Positions 43,894-53,468 of a DNA stretch of 64,000 nucleotides are shown piece after piece; the stretch's first letter is position 1; each line of letters begins with the position of its first letter. The translations under genes and the position numbers were made by a program. The stretch is from contig JAFRBX010000015.1 of assembly GCA_017404665.1 (NCBI GenBank), positions 85,956 to 149,955 of the forward strand, given 5' to 3'. The notes below the pieces were generated by a model. The model saw only the letters and a list, made by a program, of their open reading frames with translations, did not search any database and had not been told where the DNA came from. Source of the stretch: Ruminococcus sp. GTDB taxonomy: Bacteria; Bacillota; Clostridia; Oscillospirales; Acutalibacteraceae.

Positions 43894-44910
43894 ATGGAAA
43901 ATATGATTTACGCAGAGAATCTGCGCAAGGAATTTAAAAAAATTATCAAGGAGCCGGGGCTCAAGGGCGCCGCAAAAGCGCTGTTCAAGCCGAAAAGGGA
44001 GATCATCACTGCGGTCGATGATATTTCATTCACCGTTTCGAAGGGTGAGATACTTGGTTTTATCGGTCCCAACGGAGCCGGTAAAAGCACTGTTATAAAG
44101 ATGCTGACGGGCATCCTGATGCCCACCTCCGGCGTCTGCCGCATCAACGGAAAAATACCCAAAGAAGACCGTAAGAACTATGTGCGCGAGATCGGCGTCG
44201 TGTTCGGTCAGCGCACCCAGCTCTGGTGGGATCTGGCGCTCAGGGAGACCTATGCCGTGCTCAAGGAGATCTATCAGGTGCCGGATGAACAGTACAAAAA
44301 GCGCATGGCGTTCCTGAACGAGGTGCTGGAGCTGGATGATTTCATTACCAGTCCCGTGCGCACCTTGTCGCTCGGTCAGCGGATGCGTGCCGATATCGCT
44401 GCGTCGCTGCTGCATTCGCCGAAGGTACTTTTCCTTGACGAGCCTACCATTGGTCTCGACGTCGTCGTCAAAGAAAATATCCGCAGCGCGATCAAAAAAA
44501 TCAACGAGGATGAGGGCACGACCGTCATCCTTACCACCCACGATCTGGCTGATATCGAGTATCTGTGCGAGCGCATCGTGATGATCGACAAGGGCAAGAA
44601 GGTTTTTGACGGCGCTATTTCGGAGCTGAAGCATAATTTCGGTGATGTGCGTACGCTCGAATTCGAGTTGACCGGCGTGCCGGATTTTCAATTACTTGAC
44701 TATTCCCGACATTTTAAGATGAAGGAAAACGATATCAGAGCCGAACTCGACGGCAGTACGGTGCGCGTCCGCTTTGATACTTCTAAGGTCAGTGTGGAGG
44801 AGATCGTTTCCTATACGCTCCGGACGGTTCACGTCAAGGATCTTAACATCAAGGATGTGGAGATCGAGGAGATCATCAAACGCTTGTATCGCCGCGAGGT
44901 GAGCCTATGA
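43894..44910 (+). CDS. ABC-2 type transporter ATP-binding protein (COG4586-like)
   Basis: 338 residues. Walker A GPNGAGKST, Q-loop in FGQRTQLWW, signature LSLGQRMRADIA, Walker B VLFLDEPTIGLD, His-switch TTHD. An N-terminal insertion (KKIIKEPGLKGAAKALFKPKRE) and a C-terminal domain of about 110 residues are typical of COG4586 exporters. Works with the two permeases that follow (four-base overlap with the first). Substrate unknown. Confidence 0.92.
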   Translation: MENMIYAENLRKEFKKIIKEPGLKGAAKALFKPKREIITAVDDISFTVSKGEILGFIGPNGAGKSTVIKMLTGILMPTSGVCRINGKIPKEDRKNYVREIGVVFGQRTQLWWDLALRETYAVLKEIYQVPDEQYKKRMAFLNEVLELDDFITSPVRTLSLGQRMRADIAASLLHSPKVLFLDEPTIGLDVVVKENIRSAIKKINEDEGTTVILTTHDLADIEYLCERIVMIDKGKKVFDGAISELKHNFGDVRTLEFELTGVPDFQLLDYSRHFKMKENDIRAELDGSTVRVRFDTSKVSVEEIVSYTLRTVHVKDLNIKDVEIEEIIKRLYRREVSL

Positions 44911-45734
44911 GTCGAGTCAGACGCTTCTTTCGTACCTATAAGCCGTTTACTCGTGCCGGGATGCAGGAGATGATTGCCTACCGCGCAAATTTCATCTGCT
45001 TCCTGATCGGCGAGATTATGTCCGCTTTCATCATGTACTTTGTTTGGAAAGCGGTATTTCTCAGTACCGACAGAGAGACCTTCATGGGCTTTACCATGGA
45101 GGATATGGCGGTATATCTGTTCATCTCTTTCCTGACGGGATATCTGACCTACTCCGACGGCGCCTTTTCGGTAGGGGAGGAGATCATCGATGGTTCCATC
45201 GCGATGCGCATGATCAAGCCCTGCTCATTTGAAATGTGCTTTTTGTTTCAGGAGCTGGGCAGCCGCATCATTTCTGTTGCGATGATTTTTGTACCGATGG
45301 TGGCGGGCGTTGAGATTTACCGCTGCGCCGTCAGCGGCTTTGTTCGTTTTCAAATCGGTGCCTTCCTATTATATATAGTGAGCTTGCTGCTGGCGTATAT
45401 GATCTCGTTCTATTTCAACGTCTGCTACGGCTTTATGGCGTTCTTCTTCAAGAATCTGTGGGGAACCACGCTGATCAAAGAGACGGTCGTCAACTTTTTG
45501 TCCGGCGCGATTATTCCGCTGGCGTTTCTGCCGTCGGGATTGGCGGCGGTACTGAATATCCTGCCGTTTGCCTCGCTGTCCTATACGCCGGTGATGATCT
45601 ACATGGGCATGTATTCGACCTCTCAGATACTGTGGAGCTTTGGCTTGCAACTCTTTTGGCTTGTCGTGATGTTCGGTATCTCCAAGCTGATCTGGCGCGG
45701 CGCTGTCAAGCATCTGTCGATACAGGGAGGTTGA
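44907..45734 (+). CDS. ABC-2 type transporter permease
   Basis: 275 residues with six predicted helices of the COG4587/COG3694 type (YRANFICFLIGEIMSAFIMYFVWKAVF at the start). Contains GEEIIDGSIAMRMIKP, a coupling-like segment also present in the next permease as KGEFDKYLTRP. Overlaps the ATPase gene by four bases. Confidence 0.9.
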   Translation: MSRVRRFFRTYKPFTRAGMQEMIAYRANFICFLIGEIMSAFIMYFVWKAVFLSTDRETFMGFTMEDMAVYLFISFLTGYLTYSDGAFSVGEEIIDGSIAMRMIKPCSFEMCFLFQELGSRIISVAMIFVPMVAGVEIYRCAVSGFVRFQIGAFLLYIVSLLLAYMISFYFNVCYGFMAFFFKNLWGTTLIKETVVNFLSGAIIPLAFLPSGLAAVLNILPFASLSYTPVMIYMGMYSTSQILWSFGLQLFWLVVMFGISKLIWRGAVKHLSIQGG

Positions 45735-45738
45735 ATTA

Positions 45739-46527
45739 ATGAGATATTTCAGACTGCACCGTATTTTTATCGCCCAGTATCTGAAGAAGCTGATGGAATA
45801 TAAGGTCGATTTTTTGCTCGGTGCGATTGGTATGATCATCACACAGGCGCTTCAGCTCCTGTTTCTCGGGATCATTTTCAGTCAGATCCCCGCGCTGATC
45901 GGGTGGAGCTTCGAGGAGATACTGTTCATCTACGGCTTTTCCCTGATTGCAAAGTCGCTCGATCATCTGTTTACCGACAACCTGTGGATGGTCGGCTACC
46001 GTATTGTCCGCAAGGGTGAGTTTGACAAGTACCTGACCCGACCGATTAATACGCTGTATCATGTGATCGCCGAGAATTTTTGTGTGGATGCGTTCGGCGA
46101 GATTCTGACCTGCTTGCTGCTGCTCGGCTATTCGATTCCTAAGCTCAGCCTGCCGTTCCACTGGTACACGACCCCGCTGTTGCTGATCGTCGTCGTATTC
46201 GCGACGCTGATCTATACCTCGCTGAAGATCATGACCTCTGCAATCTCCTTCTGGACGAAGGCGAGCGGACACATCACCCATATGCTGTACATGACCAACG
46301 ACTTTTCTAAATATCCCATTTCTATTTATAATAAGACTGTACAGACGGTTATCACTTATGTCATTCCGTTCGCATTCACCGCCTATTATCCCGCCAGTTA
46401 TTTTCTGACCGGTGAAAACCCGCTGTTCTGTATCGGCGGGACTGTGATCGCGGGGTCGGTGCTGTTCGCACTGGCGCTGTTTGTATGGAACAGGGGCTTG
46501 GCAGCATATGAGTCGGCAGGGTCATAA
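45739..46527 (+). CDS. ABC-2 type transporter permease (second)
   Basis: 262 residues, six helices (YKVDFLLGAIGMIITQALQLLFLGIIF first). RKGEFDKYLTRPINTLY and PFAFTAYYPASYF are typical of the COG3694 partner. Follows after four bases; the pair forms a heterodimeric exporter channel. Confidence 0.9.
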   Translation: MRYFRLHRIFIAQYLKKLMEYKVDFLLGAIGMIITQALQLLFLGIIFSQIPALIGWSFEEILFIYGFSLIAKSLDHLFTDNLWMVGYRIVRKGEFDKYLTRPINTLYHVIAENFCVDAFGEILTCLLLLGYSIPKLSLPFHWYTTPLLLIVVVFATLIYTSLKIMTSAISFWTKASGHITHMLYMTNDFSKYPISIYNKTVQTVITYVIPFAFTAYYPASYFLTGENPLFCIGGTVIAGSVLFALALFVWNRGLAAYESAGS

Positions 46528-46551
46528 ATCTATTTTTTTTGGTATACCTTT

Positions 46552-47646
46552 ATGAAAAATCCGTTTATTTGTATATCCGTAACCGACAGAACCGAATATT
46601 TGAGCTCCCGCGGCTCACTCAACCGAGCGGTACTGAAAAAGCTCCCGCTTTACGGGATCGAGGACGGGATCGAGGGACTGACCTTCAAGGACATTTTCTC
46701 GACGCCCTCCTTTGTCGCCGCGATCCGACACGAGTGTGCACGGCTTGGCGTCGATACGGGCGATCTGCCGGATTATATGCTGCCGCATTTCGCGGATGAA
46801 GCGCTGAGCTCTCCGAAGGTACGCGACCGACAAATGGCTGAGCGCGTCGTCAAAAGGTTCGGCAACCGACTCGGTTTGCTGCTGCTTGCACTGAAAACGG
46901 GGGAGAGGGAAAACCGCGAGGCGCGCGGCGACTGGGACGACGCATGCTGGGAGTACTGGGCGAAGCTGGATACGGTTATCCTCACGGGAGGGCTCGCCAG
47001 TTCGATGCTCGGCAGACGCTTCAAGGAGTACATCCATGCGATTTTTGACGCCGCTCATGTCAAGCCGTATCAAATCATGCTTTTCGATAACGGCACCTAC
47101 ATCGGCGTGATGGGCGTCGCTCAGAGGCTGATGCCCGACGATACGGCTTCGCTGGTGCTGGATTTCGGTCATACGGGGATCAAGCGCGCGGTCGTCAAAA
47201 AGGCGTTTGGCGAGATTGCGGAGTTCACCCCGCAGGATAGTTTGCCTTCCCTGCATATGAAGAGCCGTTTTGACAGCGAGGAGGAAAAGCGCAGGGAGGC
47301 GATCGCCCTCCATCGCTATATCGTGAATACGATCACATCCTCCTATCGCGAGGGGCTCATTTCAGGTCCGCTCAGCGGAACCGTACTGATCAGTATCGCG
47401 AACTATACCCATAACGGTGTGCTGAACAGTGAACGCGGCGGTTATGCCAAGCTGTGTGAGATCGGCGCGGATTATGCGCGGGTGCTGGAGGACGATCTCT
47501 CCGGCGAGCTGCACCGCGATATCAAGGTCAGACTTGTGCATGACAGCACCGCCTCGGCACTGTATTTTTCGGATATCGACAACGCGGCGTGCATCACCCT
47601 AGGCACCGGCTTCGGTGTCGGGTTTACGGATATCCATATTCAATGA
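46552..47646 (+). CDS. ASKHA-fold (hexokinase/ROK-like) protein of unknown function
   Basis: 364 residues. Repeated sugar-kinase/actin-fold features: VILTGGLASSMLG (about 144-156), a phosphate-loop-like VLDFGHTGIKRAVV (about 203-216), VHDSTASALYF and a C-terminal CITLGTGFGVGF. The expected N-terminal phosphate loop is not obvious, so the order looks permuted or divergent. No ribosome binding site is evident. Could be a glucokinase-like enzyme given the starch context, but I cannot assign a substrate. Confidence 0.6.
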   Translation: MKNPFICISVTDRTEYLSSRGSLNRAVLKKLPLYGIEDGIEGLTFKDIFSTPSFVAAIRHECARLGVDTGDLPDYMLPHFADEALSSPKVRDRQMAERVVKRFGNRLGLLLLALKTGERENREARGDWDDACWEYWAKLDTVILTGGLASSMLGRRFKEYIHAIFDAAHVKPYQIMLFDNGTYIGVMGVAQRLMPDDTASLVLDFGHTGIKRAVVKKAFGEIAEFTPQDSLPSLHMKSRFDSEEEKRREAIALHRYIVNTITSSYREGLISGPLSGTVLISIANYTHNGVLNSERGGYAKLCEIGADYARVLEDDLSGELHRDIKVRLVHDSTASALYFSDIDNAACITLGTGFGVGFTDIHIQ

Positions 47647-47649
47647 TTT

Positions 47650-47843
47650 TTGTGCAATAAAATTATTGCATTGTCAGAATCAACAAAAATTTGACAAAAA
47701 GATTGTGCAAAACATCGTCGCGAAATATTTCTATTTTCATTTATTTATTTTTGTTGTTATGCTATAATGATTGTAATTGGAATAGTATGCCGTCCGGCAT
47801 GCGGTTCCAAAAGAACGCATTCTTTTTATAAGGAGAGGATTAC
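47650..47843 (+). promoter_or_regulatory. Pullulanase leader with promoter and hairpin
   Basis: A TGCAATA/TATTGCA hairpin at about 47653-47673 may end the upstream gene. TATAAT at about 47763 is a probable -10 without a good -35. In the leader ATGCGGTTC / GAACGCAT at about 47798-47820 followed by TCTTTTTAT resembles a terminator just before the ribosome binding site, so attenuation is possible. Confidence 0.45.
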
Positions 47844-50800
47844 ATGAAAATTCGTAGGATTATCTCCGTAGTTCTGACAGTGCTTATGCTGATGTCGGGC
47901 TTCACCGTTGCGGCATCCGCCGCCGACGCCGATCTGGCTGATACCGGCTACGCGAATCAGACCTATCTCGAGACCTATGCCGCTCAGGCGGCGAAGGAGA
48001 CCGGTCTCGGCGCGACCTATACGCCGACCGCCACTACCTTTAAGGTATGGGCTCCCGAAGCCACCTCTGTGATGGTAAAGATGTTTACCACCGGTACCGA
48101 TGCTGAGTCCGGCGCCGCCGTTCTCGGGACAGCCGCCATGAACTACAACAGTACTACCGGTATCTGGTCGCTGACCAAATCCGGCGATCTCAAGAACGTT
48201 TACTACACCTATCTCGTGACGCGCAGCGGCGTTGTCAGCGAGACAGTTGACCCCTATGCCAAGGGCGTCGGCGCGAACGGCGACCGTTCCATGGTCGTTG
48301 ACCTCGACTCCACCGATCCCACAGGCTGGGAAAATGACCAGCATGTTCTGTTCGATAATCCCGGCGAAGCGGTCGTATGGGAGATTCATGTCCGTGATTT
48401 TTCCATCGATGTTTCTTCCGGCGTCAGTGAAGCGAATCGCGGCAAGTATCTCGCTTTCACCGAGGGCAACACCACCGTTAACGGCGCGGGCGCCGTTTCT
48501 TCCTGCGTTGACTATCTTGTCGAGCACAACGTCAACTGTGTACAGCTGATGCCCATCGAGGACTTCGCGTCTATCGATGAAACCGATAACCAGATCAAGC
48601 GCAACTGGGGTTACGATCCTAAGAACTACAATGTTCCCGAAGGCTCTTACTCCTCCGATCCCTATGACGGCAACACCCGTATCAAGGAATTCAAGATGCT
48701 GGTCCAGGCGCTGCATGACCGCGGCATCTCCGTCGTCATGGACGTTGTCTACAATCACACCTTCGTTCGCGAGGGCTCTCCCTTCTCCAAGACCGTTCCG
48801 AAATACTTCTACCGTATGTCCAATATGAACTCCAATACCTACCACAACGGTTCCGGTCTGGGCAACGTTCTGTCCTCTGAGAAGGCGATGACCCGCAAGT
48901 ACATCCAGGATTCTCTGCTGTATTGGGCTGACGAGTATCACATCGACGGCTTCCGCTTCGACCTGATGGGCTGCTTTGATACCAACTCTGTCAAGGCGTG
49001 GCGTTCCGCTCTGGATACCGTCGACACCCGCATCCTGATGTACGGCGAGCCTTGGGCAGGCGGCTCCGACAACGGTATATCCAACGCTGTCGGCAAGACC
49101 AACATCGCTTCTCTGACCAGAGTCGGCGGCTTCAACGAAGGCTACTCCGACGCTCTTAAGGGCAGCCATGAGACCGCTACCGGCACCGGCTTCCTCAACG
49201 GCGGCTCCAATACCGAGGTACTCAAGGCTGCCGGCGGCACCGCGTCCGATTTCAGCGGCGCGAAGCCCGAGCAGATGATCAACTATACCGACAACCACGA
49301 TAACTTCACGCTCTTCGATAAGATCTTAGCCGCGAACAAGACCTCCGGCTTCAAGACCGCGAAGGACGATCCCACCCTGTATAACACCAACAAGAATATC
49401 GTCAACAATCCCAGCGCTCAGGTGCTCGGTCAGATGAAGGTCGCGCTGACCTCCTCTCTGACCTCTCAGGGTATCCCGTTCACCGTTGCGGGTACCGAGT
49501 TCTGCCGCACCAAGTACGGCGATCAGAACTCCTACCGTTCTCCCGACAACATGAACGCCATCGATTGGAACCGCGCTTCTACCTATAAGGATGTTGCGGA
49601 TTATTATGCGGGTCTCGTTGCGATCCGCAAGGCGTGCTCCGCGTTCGGCGACAGTACCGCACAGAGCGTTTCCACCATTTCCGGCTGCACCACTTGGCAG
49701 ATCACCAACAACAAGTCCGGAGAGTGGAACAAGGTCATCGTCGCGCTGAACAATTCCTCCTCCGCGAAGAGCATCAGCCTGTCCGGTACTTGGAACGTCG
49801 TAGCCAACGGCACCAAGGCGGGCACGACCTCTTTGAGTACTGCTTCCGGTTCCTACAGCGTTCCCGCATGGAGCGGCGTCGTACTGGTCGATTCCTCCAG
49901 CTTCGGCAGCTACAGTCAGCCTGCTCTGGGCACTGCTTCTCTGACCGTTGAGCATTACACCCGCGACAGCGCCTCCGGCTCTTACGCCAAGACTCTCACC
50001 GAGACCGCGAAGTATAAAGAAGGTCAGACATGGCGCGCCTCTCAGAATCTCTCGATCCTGTTCGACCATGATCTCACCAGCATCGATTCTACCGCAGGCT
50101 CCAATGTCACCTTCGGCAAGGCGACAGCGGGTCAGAACATTACCGTTAAGTTCTACTATACCAGAAGCATAGGCTCCAATTACCTGACCGTCAACTTCCT
50201 GGATACCACCAGCAACGCGCAGGTCAAGGCTCCGATGAAGTATCGCCTGAAGGACGGCGACAAGTTCTCCATCCCGGCTACCCGTGTTCAGGGCTATCAG
50301 CTCGATACCACCAAGGTTCCCGGCGAAACTGTCGGCACCTTCGGTACTACTCCTATTACCTTTAACTTCTATTACAGCGCGCTGCCCTATACCAGCACAA
50401 AGGTCCATTATTACAACGCCAAGAGCTGGTCATGGGTCAACTGCTATGCGTATGACGATCTCGGCAACGAGCCTCTCGGCGCTTGGGCTAACCAGGGCAA
50501 GAGAGACGCCTCCAAGATGAGCGACGATCCCGATGAGTCCGATTCCAAGTGGCTGGTCGTTACCGTCCCCACCGCTGCCTGCTACGTCATGTTCCACAAC
50601 ACCACCGCTAACGCGCAGGTTCCCGATCAGGGCGAGCCCGGCTACGAGGTTGCAGGCGAGGCTTGGATCAAGGATAATGTCACCAGCTTCAACTGCACTA
50701 TCATCACCTCTCATATCGATCTCAAGACCGGTGAGAAGGTTGCTCCCGACGTTACCAAGTCTTATACCAACGTTCGCTCCAACCAGACCTACACCACCTC

Positions 50801-52046
50801 TCCCGATTCTTCCTTGGGCCGCGAGTATATCACTCCCGCTCTGGCGTCCGGCTTCTATCAGCCCGGCGTTCTCAACGTTGTATATCTCTACACCGATGAG
50901 GTTCATCACGATGACGGCGACCTCATTTACGGCGACGTTGACCTCGACCAGCATGTCACCATCATGGATGTAACCGTCCTGCAGAGAGCATTGGCGAGAT
51001 TGACCACTTTGACTGAGGATCAGAATACTGTCGCTGACGTCGATACAGACGATCAGGTCGGTTCTATTGACGCTACCCTGATCCAGCGTTACCTGGCTGA
51101 GGTCAAGATCAAGGGCAACCGTACCGGTCAGGTAGTCGGTTCTACCCCCGCCGGCGAATATACCTATGATCAGTTCCTCAATGCTTACAACACGCTGAAC
51201 ACCCTGTTCGCTATGTATCCTGCGGATACCTACAGCACCGTTTCTGCATGGAAGCAGGCACAGTCTGCTCTCAGCACCTATGCTGCCGTCACGATGGATC
51301 CGTCCTCCGAGCCTGATATCATTGACGCCGGATACACAGCCTGCACCAGCGCGTATTATGCTCTGAGTGAGGTTGAGCTGATCGTTAAGCCCGATCCGCA
51401 GAAGGATTCCTTCCTGCTGACCGATAACTTCGGCTGGGGCACCGCGTATGTCTACGCTTGGGATGCCGACGGCAACCCGCTTGCGGGCGAGTGGCCGGGC
51501 TCCGGTCAGGCTGAGACCATCGTCAATGATTACGGCGAGACCCAGTTCCGCTGCTATATCCCTGCGGACGCTGTCGGCGTTATCCTGAACAACGGCGCGG
51601 GCGCTCAGACCGAGGATATCACCGACTTCAGCTATGACGGCTACTGGATGGACGGCACCCAGAATGATCTCGGTCACTATCACGTGATCGGCTGGAACTC
51701 CGACGGTTCCGGCGGTGACAACGGCGGCGATGATGGCGGCGACACCTCCGGTTACATCCTGCTGACCGACAACTTCGGCTGGGGTACCGCTTATGTCTAT
51801 GCTTGGGACGCTGACGGCAACGCGATTGCCGGCGAGTGGCCCGGCTCCGGTCAGGCTGAAACCATCACCAACGATTACGGTGAGACCCAGTTCAAGTGCT
51901 ATATCCCCGACGGCGCAGTCGGTGTGATCCTGAACAACGGCTCAGGCGCCCAGACCGAGGATATCACCGATTTCAGCTACACCGGCTACTGGATGGACGG
52001 TTCTCAAAACGAGCTCGGTCATTACAAGGTCACCGGCTGGAACTGA
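47844..52046 (+). CDS. Secreted type I pullulanase with dockerin and two CBM26-like modules
   Basis: 1400 residues. Signal peptide (1-26, AASAA). CBM48-like domain (about 50-160), then a GH13_14 barrel (about 170-560): pullulanase signature NWGYDPKNYN, nucleophile D373 (GFRFDLMG), acid E402 (MYGEPWAGG), D486 (YTDNHDN). Two MucBP-like repeats (about 700-850), a beta-rich domain, a type I dockerin with two calcium repeats (about 1028-1090; GDVDLDQHVTIMDVTVLQRAL and DVDTDDQVGSIDATLIQRYL), a helical segment, then two nearly identical CBM26-like starch-binding modules (about 1188-1285 and 1304-1400). It debranches starch outside the cell and probably docks to a cohesin scaffold. GGAGAGG precedes the ATG. 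Confidence 0.95.
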   Translation: MKIRRIISVVLTVLMLMSGFTVAASAADADLADTGYANQTYLETYAAQAAKETGLGATYTPTATTFKVWAPEATSVMVKMFTTGTDAESGAAVLGTAAMNYNSTTGIWSLTKSGDLKNVYYTYLVTRSGVVSETVDPYAKGVGANGDRSMVVDLDSTDPTGWENDQHVLFDNPGEAVVWEIHVRDFSIDVSSGVSEANRGKYLAFTEGNTTVNGAGAVSSCVDYLVEHNVNCVQLMPIEDFASIDETDNQIKRNWGYDPKNYNVPEGSYSSDPYDGNTRIKEFKMLVQALHDRGISVVMDVVYNHTFVREGSPFSKTVPKYFYRMSNMNSNTYHNGSGLGNVLSSEKAMTRKYIQDSLLYWADEYHIDGFRFDLMGCFDTNSVKAWRSALDTVDTRILMYGEPWAGGSDNGISNAVGKTNIASLTRVGGFNEGYSDALKGSHETATGTGFLNGGSNTEVLKAAGGTASDFSGAKPEQMINYTDNHDNFTLFDKILAANKTSGFKTAKDDPTLYNTNKNIVNNPSAQVLGQMKVALTSSLTSQGIPFTVAGTEFCRTKYGDQNSYRSPDNMNAIDWNRASTYKDVADYYAGLVAIRKACSAFGDSTAQSVSTISGCTTWQITNNKSGEWNKVIVALNNSSSAKSISLSGTWNVVANGTKAGTTSLSTASGSYSVPAWSGVVLVDSSSFGSYSQPALGTASLTVEHYTRDSASGSYAKTLTETAKYKEGQTWRASQNLSILFDHDLTSIDSTAGSNVTFGKATAGQNITVKFYYTRSIGSNYLTVNFLDTTSNAQVKAPMKYRLKDGDKFSIPATRVQGYQLDTTKVPGETVGTFGTTPITFNFYYSALPYTSTKVHYYNAKSWSWVNCYAYDDLGNEPLGAWANQGKRDASKMSDDPDESDSKWLVVTVPTAACYVMFHNTTANAQVPDQGEPGYEVAGEAWIKDNVTSFNCTIITSHIDLKTGEKVAPDVTKSYTNVRSNQTYTTSPDSSLGREYITPALASGFYQPGVLNVVYLYTDEVHHDDGDLIYGDVDLDQHVTIMDVTVLQRALARLTTLTEDQNTVADVDTDDQVGSIDATLIQRYLAEVKIKGNRTGQVVGSTPAGEYTYDQFLNAYNTLNTLFAMYPADTYSTVSAWKQAQSALSTYAAVTMDPSSEPDIIDAGYTACTSAYYALSEVELIVKPDPQKDSFLLTDNFGWGTAYVYAWDADGNPLAGEWPGSGQAETIVNDYGETQFRCYIPADAVGVILNNGAGAQTEDITDFSYDGYWMDGTQNDLGHYHVIGWNSDGSGGDNGGDDGGDTSGYILLTDNFGWGTAYVYAWDADGNAIAGEWPGSGQAETITNDYGETQFKCYIPDGAVGVILNNGSGAQTEDITDFSYTGYWMDGSQNELGHYKVTGWN

Positions 52047-52096
52047 TGTATTGAATCATTCGTACATTCCATAATCGAATCATTGATTTCTTCTGT

Positions 52097-52130
52097 GAGG
52101 CTGTCGCTTGTGCGGCAGCCTCGATTTTCA
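52097..52130 (+). terminator. Terminator after the pullulanase gene
   Basis: GAGGCTG / CAGCCTC stem with a 12-base loop followed by GATTTTC. Confidence 0.75.
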
Positions 52131-52137
52131 TATGTAC

Positions 52138-52166
52138 TTGAAAAAATCTGCGCAGCATGTTAATAT
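52138..52166 (+). promoter_or_regulatory. Predicted promoter of the STAS-kinase/phosphatase pair
   Basis: TTGAAA, 17-base spacer, TAATAT, 87 bases before the 52253 start. Confidence 0.55.
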
Positions 52167-52252
52167 TACGGTGTAATTGCTTACCGATCGCTTTGCCGGC
52201 AGCCGGCAATGATAGAAATCATCCGCCTGACGCATACATTTTGGAGGAATAT

Positions 52253-53422
52253 ATGAGATATACATGTGAAGATGGAAAAATGACGCTGTTTTTTGAAGGA
52301 CGTATCGACACCGAAAGCGCGTCTGCTGTACAGCGAGAGTTAGATGATCTTTTTCGGGAGCATACTCCCGACTCTGTCGTGATTGACGCGCAAAAGCTCG
52401 ATTACATCAGCAGTGCGGGGCTGAGAGTAATCCTCAGACTTCTGAAAAGAAGCAGTAACGTCAGTATGATCAATGCTTCCGCCGATGTTTATGATATTCT
52501 GGAAATGACAGGCTTTACCGAATTGATGCATGTTGAGAAGGCATACCGCGTGTTTGACGTCACCGGATGTGAGATCATCGGCGAAGGCGCCAACGGCAAG
52601 GTTTATCGTGTCGGAGATGACCTGATCATAAAGGTGTATAAAGACGCCGACTCGCTGGAGGAAATCAAAAGAGAAAGAGAGCTCTCCCGCACCGCGTTTA
52701 TCCTCGGTATCCCTACGGCGATCCCCTTCGACGTGGTCAAGGTAGGCGATACCTACGGTTCTGTTTTTGAGCTGCTCAACGCGAGGAGCTTTGCCGAACT
52801 GCTGCGCGGCGATCCCTCCAAGCTGGAGTATGTCGCCCAAAAGACCGTGGAGCTGGCGAAAATGCTCCATGCTGCCAAGGCGCCCGATCATTTGCCTCGC
52901 CAAAGCGACGCCGCGCGCGGGTGGCTTCTTGAGGCGAGGGGCGAACTGGACGACGCGCATTTTGAAAAGCTCAGTCAGTTGATCGAAGCGATCTCTGAAA
53001 CCGATACGATGCTGCACGGTGATCTGCATATCAAGAATATCATGCTGCACGGCGACGAGGCTCTGCTGATTGATATGGATACGCTGTGTAAAGGGCATCC
53101 TATCTATGAGCTGGCGTTTCTCTACAATGCGTATGAGGGCTTCGGTATTTGCGATAAAGGAGTTTTCAAGCGGTTTCTGGGGATCGACGCGGACACTGCG
53201 GCGATGTTGCTGCATCGTATCCTCGCACTGTATCTCGATACCGATGACGAAAGCCGTATCGCCGAGGTGAAGGAAAAAGCATCGGTGATCGGTCTGCTCC
53301 GCGTTCTGCGCAGAACGCTCCGCGTCAGCGGCAAGGACTCTCCCGAGGGCTGGAAGCTGATCAACGCATGCCGTGAGCGTATCTGCCGTTCCGTCGATCA
53401 TCTTGAGACACTGACATTTTAA
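52253..53422 (+). CDS. STAS domain fused to an aminoglycoside-phosphotransferase-like kinase
   Basis: 389 residues. Residues 1-100 are a STAS (anti-anti-sigma) domain with the phospho-acceptor type motif LDYISSAGLRVIL (Ser53/Ser54). Residues about 110-389 are an APH/choline-kinase-like domain: IGEGANGKVYRV loop, IIKVYK lysine, catalytic LHGDLHIKNIM and metal-binding LIDMDT. Start ATG at 52253 has GGAGG upstream; the longer frame has none. The next gene encodes a PP2C phosphatase plus ATPase, so the pair looks like a partner-switching module with an attached kinase output. Confidence 0.88.
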   Translation: MRYTCEDGKMTLFFEGRIDTESASAVQRELDDLFREHTPDSVVIDAQKLDYISSAGLRVILRLLKRSSNVSMINASADVYDILEMTGFTELMHVEKAYRVFDVTGCEIIGEGANGKVYRVGDDLIIKVYKDADSLEEIKRERELSRTAFILGIPTAIPFDVVKVGDTYGSVFELLNARSFAELLRGDPSKLEYVAQKTVELAKMLHAAKAPDHLPRQSDAARGWLLEARGELDDAHFEKLSQLIEAISETDTMLHGDLHIKNIMLHGDEALLIDMDTLCKGHPIYELAFLYNAYEGFGICDKGVFKRFLGIDADTAAMLLHRILALYLDTDDESRIAEVKEKASVIGLLRVLRRTLRVSGKDSPEGWKLINACRERICRSVDHLETLTF

Positions 53423-53468
53423 GTTGATATGCTCTTGTACAACGATTAGATAAGAAAATGGTGATGGA

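Noticed and set aside
47826-51683. Long open frames on the minus strand opposite the pullulanase (490, 360 and 417 codons)
   Set aside because: They mirror the codon bias of the real gene, are low-complexity in Gly/Val/Ile, lack ribosome binding sites and have no recognisable domain.
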